A DNA stretch of 18,011 nt, from the NCBI GenBank assembly GCA_016765255.1, contig JAESQI010000246.1, forward strand, positions 1 through 18,011. Reading direction: 5' to 3'. Shown here in pieces: positions 14,780-18,011 of the stretch. The position numbers and the translations under genes are program-made. Numbering within the stretch: the stretch's first letter is position 1; every line of letters starts with the position of its first letter. The notes beneath the pieces were generated by a model, which saw nothing but the letters and a program-made list of their open reading frames with translations, did no database searches and was not told where the DNA came from. Source of the DNA: Robiginitomaculum sp. Its GTDB lineage: Bacteria; Pseudomonadota; Alphaproteobacteria; Caulobacterales; Maricaulaceae.

Positions 14780-14792
14780 AAAGAGAGTATTT

Positions 14793-15716
14793 ATGAATTT
14801 AAGGCAAATTAAGGCATTTCATGCGGTCGTAATTTCGGGCTCTGTTTCGAAGGCGGCAGAGTCTATCGGCCTTACTCAGCCCGCCGTCAGTAAATTAATA
14901 CAAAATCTAGAAAGCACCATCGGGTATGAATTATTCAAGAGAATTAAAGGAAGAATAAATCCTACGCCCGAAGCGAGGTTCTTATTTCATGAGGTTGATA
15001 ATATATTGTCTCAGATGGACCGCTTAGATGGCCTGTTTAATTCGCCAAGCGAATATCATCACAAAGAAATTCAAATTGGCGCATTATCTGGCCTAGCTAA
15101 CTTTCTATTCCCAGAAATTTTAGGAAAATTTTCAAAGAAAAATATTAATTTTAATGTAAATTTATACACCCATAATTCAAATATTATCTGCGACTGGATT
15201 TCACGACAGACCCTTGATATTGGATTAATTGATATCCAAAGTACATCTCCCAGCTATAACAGCACTCCAATCCCTCTTACTTTCTTATGCGCTATTCCAA
15301 GTAATGACGCCCTAGCAAGCAAACCAATCCTCACCCCAAAGGACCTTGATGGGAAGCCCTTTATTTCGCTGTACAAAAGGCATCCATCTTACGGAAAAAT
15401 TGATCGTGTTTTCAAAAAAGAAAAAGCCGTATATAATGTTGTCCATAAAGTTCTCGTGCATATGCCCGCCATATCTATGGTCCGCGCGGGTATGGGTTAT
15501 GCGTTTATAGACACCATAAACGCTTGGTCATATGAGAAACATCTTGGGCAGACTAATGTTGTATTTAAACCTTTCACGCCTCACATACAGGAAGATATGG
15601 CAATAATAACCCCAATTTTAAGACCTTTATCACAGCCTGTTTTGGATCTGCTGGAAATTATAAAATCATCAATTATGGAAATTGAACAACAATATTATTG
15701 CACGGATCTACATTAA
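14793..15716 (+). CDS. LysR-family transcriptional regulator (NocR/OccR-like)
   Basis: This is a 307-residue LysR regulator. The winged helix-turn-helix occupies about residues 1-60 (MNLRQIKAFHAVVISGSVSK, AAESIGLTQPAVSKLI, then ELFKRIKGRINPTPEA). The K-G-R-x-x-P-T-P-E-A form is typical of the branch that includes regulators of opine and amino-acid catabolism. A ligand-binding domain of two periplasmic-binding-like lobes follows (about 90-300). AGAGAG lies seven bases before ATG. It is divergent from the dehydrogenase-transporter-racemase operon across 205 AT-rich bases with dyads, and convergent with the M20 peptidase. It therefore most likely activates the catabolic operon in response to the pathway substrate. 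The inducer is unknown. Confidence 0.94.
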   Translation: MNLRQIKAFHAVVISGSVSKAAESIGLTQPAVSKLIQNLESTIGYELFKRIKGRINPTPEARFLFHEVDNILSQMDRLDGLFNSPSEYHHKEIQIGALSGLANFLFPEILGKFSKKNINFNVNLYTHNSNIICDWISRQTLDIGLIDIQSTSPSYNSTPIPLTFLCAIPSNDALASKPILTPKDLDGKPFISLYKRHPSYGKIDRVFKKEKAVYNVVHKVLVHMPAISMVRAGMGYAFIDTINAWSYEKHLGQTNVVFKPFTPHIQEDMAIITPILRPLSQPVLDLLEIIKSSIMEIEQQYYCTDLH

Positions 15717-15723
15717 ATTAATG

Positions 15724-15828
15724 CTATTTGCGGTTATCCTGAAAATCGGGCAATTTGATCATACCCATAAACAGGCTCATAGCCACAGCATTGTTTTGAA
15801 ACACTTCTTGAGACATCTTTGGCCTCAT
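15724..15828 (-). CDS. Possible small protein (34 aa) downstream of the M20 peptidase
   Basis: A 34-residue frame begins with ATG 18 bases after the peptidase stop codon and ends at TAG. It reads MSQEVFQNNAVAMSLFMGM then IKLPDFQDNRK after three or four extra residues, a natural-looking composition. No strong ribosome binding site precedes it, although the short distance allows coupling to the peptidase. No family recognised. It may be real, a remnant or chance. Confidence 0.3.
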   Translation of the reverse strand: MRPKMSQEVFQNNAVAMSLFMGMIKLPDFQDNRK

Positions 15829-15846
15829 AATTAGAGTTTTTCCGTG

Positions 15847-17250
15847 TTAACTTGCTAATTCCATGAGGATTGACCGCCACATCTTCATTGCCACAGGCAA
15901 TGTATCAGTAGGAATTCTTTCATTTAAACCGTGAGAAAATTTATCAGAGTCCTTTATGAAAATACCTGAGAAAGTATAGCTGGGAATGCCAACTGCTCTA
16001 AAATGGAGAGCATCCGAAGCTCCTGACGCCATATGAGGAATTATAGGCAAGTCCGGATAAGAAGCATGAACCCCGCGCGAAATGGCTTCAAAAACATCTT
16101 TTCGTACGGGAGACGCATCACTTTCCAAAGGACTGCCAAGTCCCTTCCACTCTATTGCGTCATTGGCAACAATTTTTTTAAGCCTGGCAAGGGTTTCATC
16201 GACCCCAAGTCCAGGAAAGACGCGACAATTTATAGTCGCGGTTGCCGATTGCGGCAAAGCATTTTCAGCATGCCCCGCTCTTAACATTGTCGGCACACAG
16301 GTCGTCCCTAAAGAACCGACATATACTGGAATACTTCTCAATATGCTCACAGCGTCCTTATCCTGAGGATTTTCTGCGAATCGTTTCATGGCATCTCCCA
16401 CTGTGCCCCCGACGAGTGGCGCCGTTTGTTCGAAATAGGACAAGGTTAGCTCATTGGTTCTAACTGGAAATTCGTACCTAAATACTTTATTCAATGCGGC
16501 GGACAGATCAGCGATGGCGTTATCACGTTTGGGACGTGAACTGTGCCCGCCGGAGTTGCGCGCTGTCATCTCGAATGTGGCATATGTCTTTTCGGCACTA
16601 TCAACGGAAAAAGAAACGGCCTTGCCATTTTCATCAAGGTGTCCGCCGCCGCCGTCGGGAATAAGGGCGAACTCAGCGTCGATCAAATGACGGTATTCCG
16701 TAACAAGGCTGCGGGTTGTTATCATCCTGGTTTCTTCATCGCCGGTCAAAGCCAGTATAATATCCCTGTTGGGAACAAACCCTTCCGATTTTAGCCGCAT
16801 CATGGTCGCGGCCAGCACCGCAATACCAAATTTATTGTCATTAACACCCCGGCCATAATAATAGCCATTTTCCTCAATTAATGTGAAAGGGTCACGTTCC
16901 CAGTCTTTGGGCAGTGCATCAACCACATCCATATGAGCAGAAAGTAAAATGGGTTTTTTGCCTGAGCTCCCGTCTCCTCTGTAGCGGATAACAAGAGCGG
17001 CTGTGTCGCCCATGGGCAGTAAGTGAATATCTTTTTGATCAAATCCGGCACTTTTGAATTCATCAGCAATATATGTGGCAAGTTCAGGCACATTGCCAAA
17101 CCCTTTTGCAGTTCGCATTGAAACACTGACGCGGATCATCTCAAGAGCTTTATCTTGATATTTTTGAGCGGCATCATCCGCTGCATGGGTGGAAGTACAC
17201 CCACAACAAATCATAAAAAATAGCCCGAATATACCCATATATTTTTTCAT
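15847..17250 (-). CDS. Exported M20-family metallopeptidase / amidohydrolase
   Basis: This 467-residue zinc hydrolase of the M20 (carboxypeptidase/acylase) family carries an export signal. The hydrophobic start FGLFFMICCGC is followed by THAADD, so either signal peptidase I cleavage or an atypical lipoprotein is possible. The M20 core is complete: His106 and Asp108 in AHMDVV, Asp138 in GRGVNDNKFG, the Asp171-Glu172-Glu173 catalytic cluster, a dimerisation domain in the middle (NSGGHSSRPKRDNA), and a C-terminal MASGASDALHFRAVGIPSYTF with a ligand histidine. M20 enzymes remove C-terminal residues or deacylate N-acyl amino acids. Outside the cytoplasm it would prepare the substrate for import. 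The start at 17250 has AAGGG eight bases upstream; an ATG at 17295 would place 15 charged residues before the signal and is unlikely. It converges with LysR. Confidence 0.93.
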   Translation of the reverse strand: MKKYMGIFGLFFMICCGCTSTHAADDAAQKYQDKALEMIRVSVSMRTAKGFGNVPELATYIADEFKSAGFDQKDIHLLPMGDTAALVIRYRGDGSSGKKPILLSAHMDVVDALPKDWERDPFTLIEENGYYYGRGVNDNKFGIAVLAATMMRLKSEGFVPNRDIILALTGDEETRMITTRSLVTEYRHLIDAEFALIPDGGGGHLDENGKAVSFSVDSAEKTYATFEMTARNSGGHSSRPKRDNAIADLSAALNKVFRYEFPVRTNELTLSYFEQTAPLVGGTVGDAMKRFAENPQDKDAVSILRSIPVYVGSLGTTCVPTMLRAGHAENALPQSATATINCRVFPGLGVDETLARLKKIVANDAIEWKGLGSPLESDASPVRKDVFEAISRGVHASYPDLPIIPHMASGASDALHFRAVGIPSYTFSGIFIKDSDKFSHGLNERIPTDTLPVAMKMWRSILMELAS

Positions 17251-17401
17251 CACATTTTTCCCTTTATTTTTATTGAAACGCATTGATATACGCACTCTGC
17301 ATGTTGTTTAGTAACATTAAATACCTTGAACCTATCAACTGACAAAGTCAGAACGCTCCAAGCGTGCCCCTCGCCTGATTGGATGATTCTTGATAGATTT
17401 T

Positions 17402-18011
17402 TCAACATAACATCTTTCTGACATCATCCACACTAGCAACCCTGCGGTTTTCTTTTCTGGCAACATCCGTACAAAACCGTATCATCTCGGCATTATCTGA
17501 TAAGCGCTGCCCATCTTTGCGCCAGATGTTGTTTTCAAACCCCACTCGGATATGGCCCTCATTGTGCACCGCATGAAACACAGCATTAACTTCATTGGTA
17601 CCAAACCCGCATACAGCCCAAGGAAAGCCCGCCTGCAATGTGCATTGCTTTAACTGGTCTATTTCTCCTTCTGCTGACTTGTCCTGATAGTTACCAAGCA
17701 CAAAAAGCGTGAACGGATGGTCATTTTGAAATATCCCCCTCGCGCGATAGGCCTCAAAACGCTGGTAATCATTTTCGTCATAGAGAATATATTGCGGGAA
17801 AATATTTTCCCTTGTCATCCAGTCAATGAAGCTGGATAAATCGTTCAAGTCACCATCACCCGGGCATATTTCATGTAGGGCAAGGGACACCGCCTCGGGC
17901 CGCAATTCTTTGACCATAGCCATCTGTTCATGGCGGGAATATTTCCCCACGGCCTCTGAAGTGGCCTGAATGATAATATCATGGCCCACCGCGCTGCGTA
18001 TGGCAGAAATA
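17402..18011 (-). CDS. BKACE (beta-keto acid cleavage, DUF849) family protein, 5' end beyond the window
   Basis: The frame is open to the right edge, so only the last roughly 203 residues are present; intact family members have about 270-310. The C-terminal core is clear: IQATSEAVGKYSRHEQM, RPEAVSLALHEICPG, an FDA-like QRFEAYRARGIF segment, GHIRVGFENNIW near the end, and the closing RRVASVDDVRKML. The founding member cleaves 3-keto-5-aminohexanoate with acetyl-CoA during lysine fermentation. Other members act on other beta-keto acids such as dehydrocarnitine. The metal-binding N-terminal HxH region lies outside the window. It is on the same strand as, and 107 bases upstream of, the M20 peptidase; they may form one unit. 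Together with the dehydrogenase it argues for amino-acid or omega-amino-acid catabolism. Confidence 0.85.
   Translation of the reverse strand, partial: ISAIRSAVGHDIIIQATSEAVGKYSRHEQMAMVKELRPEAVSLALHEICPGDGDLNDLSSFIDWMTRENIFPQYILYDENDYQRFEAYRARGIFQNDHPFTLFVLGNYQDKSAEGEIDQLKQCTLQAGFPWAVCGFGTNEVNAVFHAVHNEGHIRVGFENNIWRKDGQRLSDNAEMIRFCTDVARKENRRVASVDDVRKMLC

Noticed and set aside
1..18011. CRISPR arrays, rRNA, complete tRNAs, riboswitches
   Set aside because: No regularly spaced repeats, rRNA stretches, full cloverleaf or recognised riboswitch core was seen on either strand by eye; only a tRNA 3' fragment is present.

Overview
The window appears to come from a Gram-negative proteobacterium of moderate GC content. 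An outer-membrane TonB-dependent receptor, a secreted peptidase, a lipoprotein and long AT-rich intergenic stretches support this. An alphaproteobacterium is my best guess from protein style (receptor plug sequence, integrase tail, ArsR/AHSA1 pair), but that is inference and no rRNA or other marker gene is present.

The window has two halves. The left part (about 1-6200) is a loosely packed accessory mosaic. It holds an ArsR regulator with an AHSA1-like SRPBCC partner, a lipoprotein of the lactonase-like metallo-beta-lactamase fold, a small-molecule methyltransferase, a TetR regulator under a strong palindromic operator, and a GNAT acetyltransferase. Several pieces of debris lie among these: a 3' fragment of a second SRPBCC gene, a likely IS30-type transposase start with an internal stop, a tRNA-Ser-like 3' end, and the C-terminal fragment of a tyrosine integrase. 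This looks like an old integration hotspot. A near-copy of the TetR operator lies at the extreme left edge of the window.

The right part (about 6229-18011) looks like one functional locus built around a divergent LysR regulator (14793-15716). Leftward from it run a saccharopine dehydrogenase-like oxidoreductase, an NhaC-family antiporter or transporter and an Asp/Glu racemase-family enzyme, all tightly spaced. Then come a small ORF with a strong ribosome binding site, the large TonB-dependent receptor with its own candidate promoter and terminator, an unrecognised and possibly frameshifted gene, and a DAACS-family symporter. Convergent to LysR on its other side are an exported M20 metallopeptidase and the 3' part of a BKACE (beta-keto acid cleavage, DUF849) gene that runs off the right edge.

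Taken together, the right-hand genes suggest uptake and catabolism of an amino-acid-like compound. The receptor would carry it over the outer membrane, the M20 enzyme would hydrolyse an amide or peptide bond outside the cytoplasm, and the two transporters would import the product or exchange ions. The racemase, dehydrogenase and BKACE would then convert it to central metabolites under the LysR regulator. The substrate cannot be read from sequence; lysine-like or opine-like amino acids are possibilities. The two most unusual points are a DAACS transporter lacking key sodium-site residues, and this unassigned gene combination.
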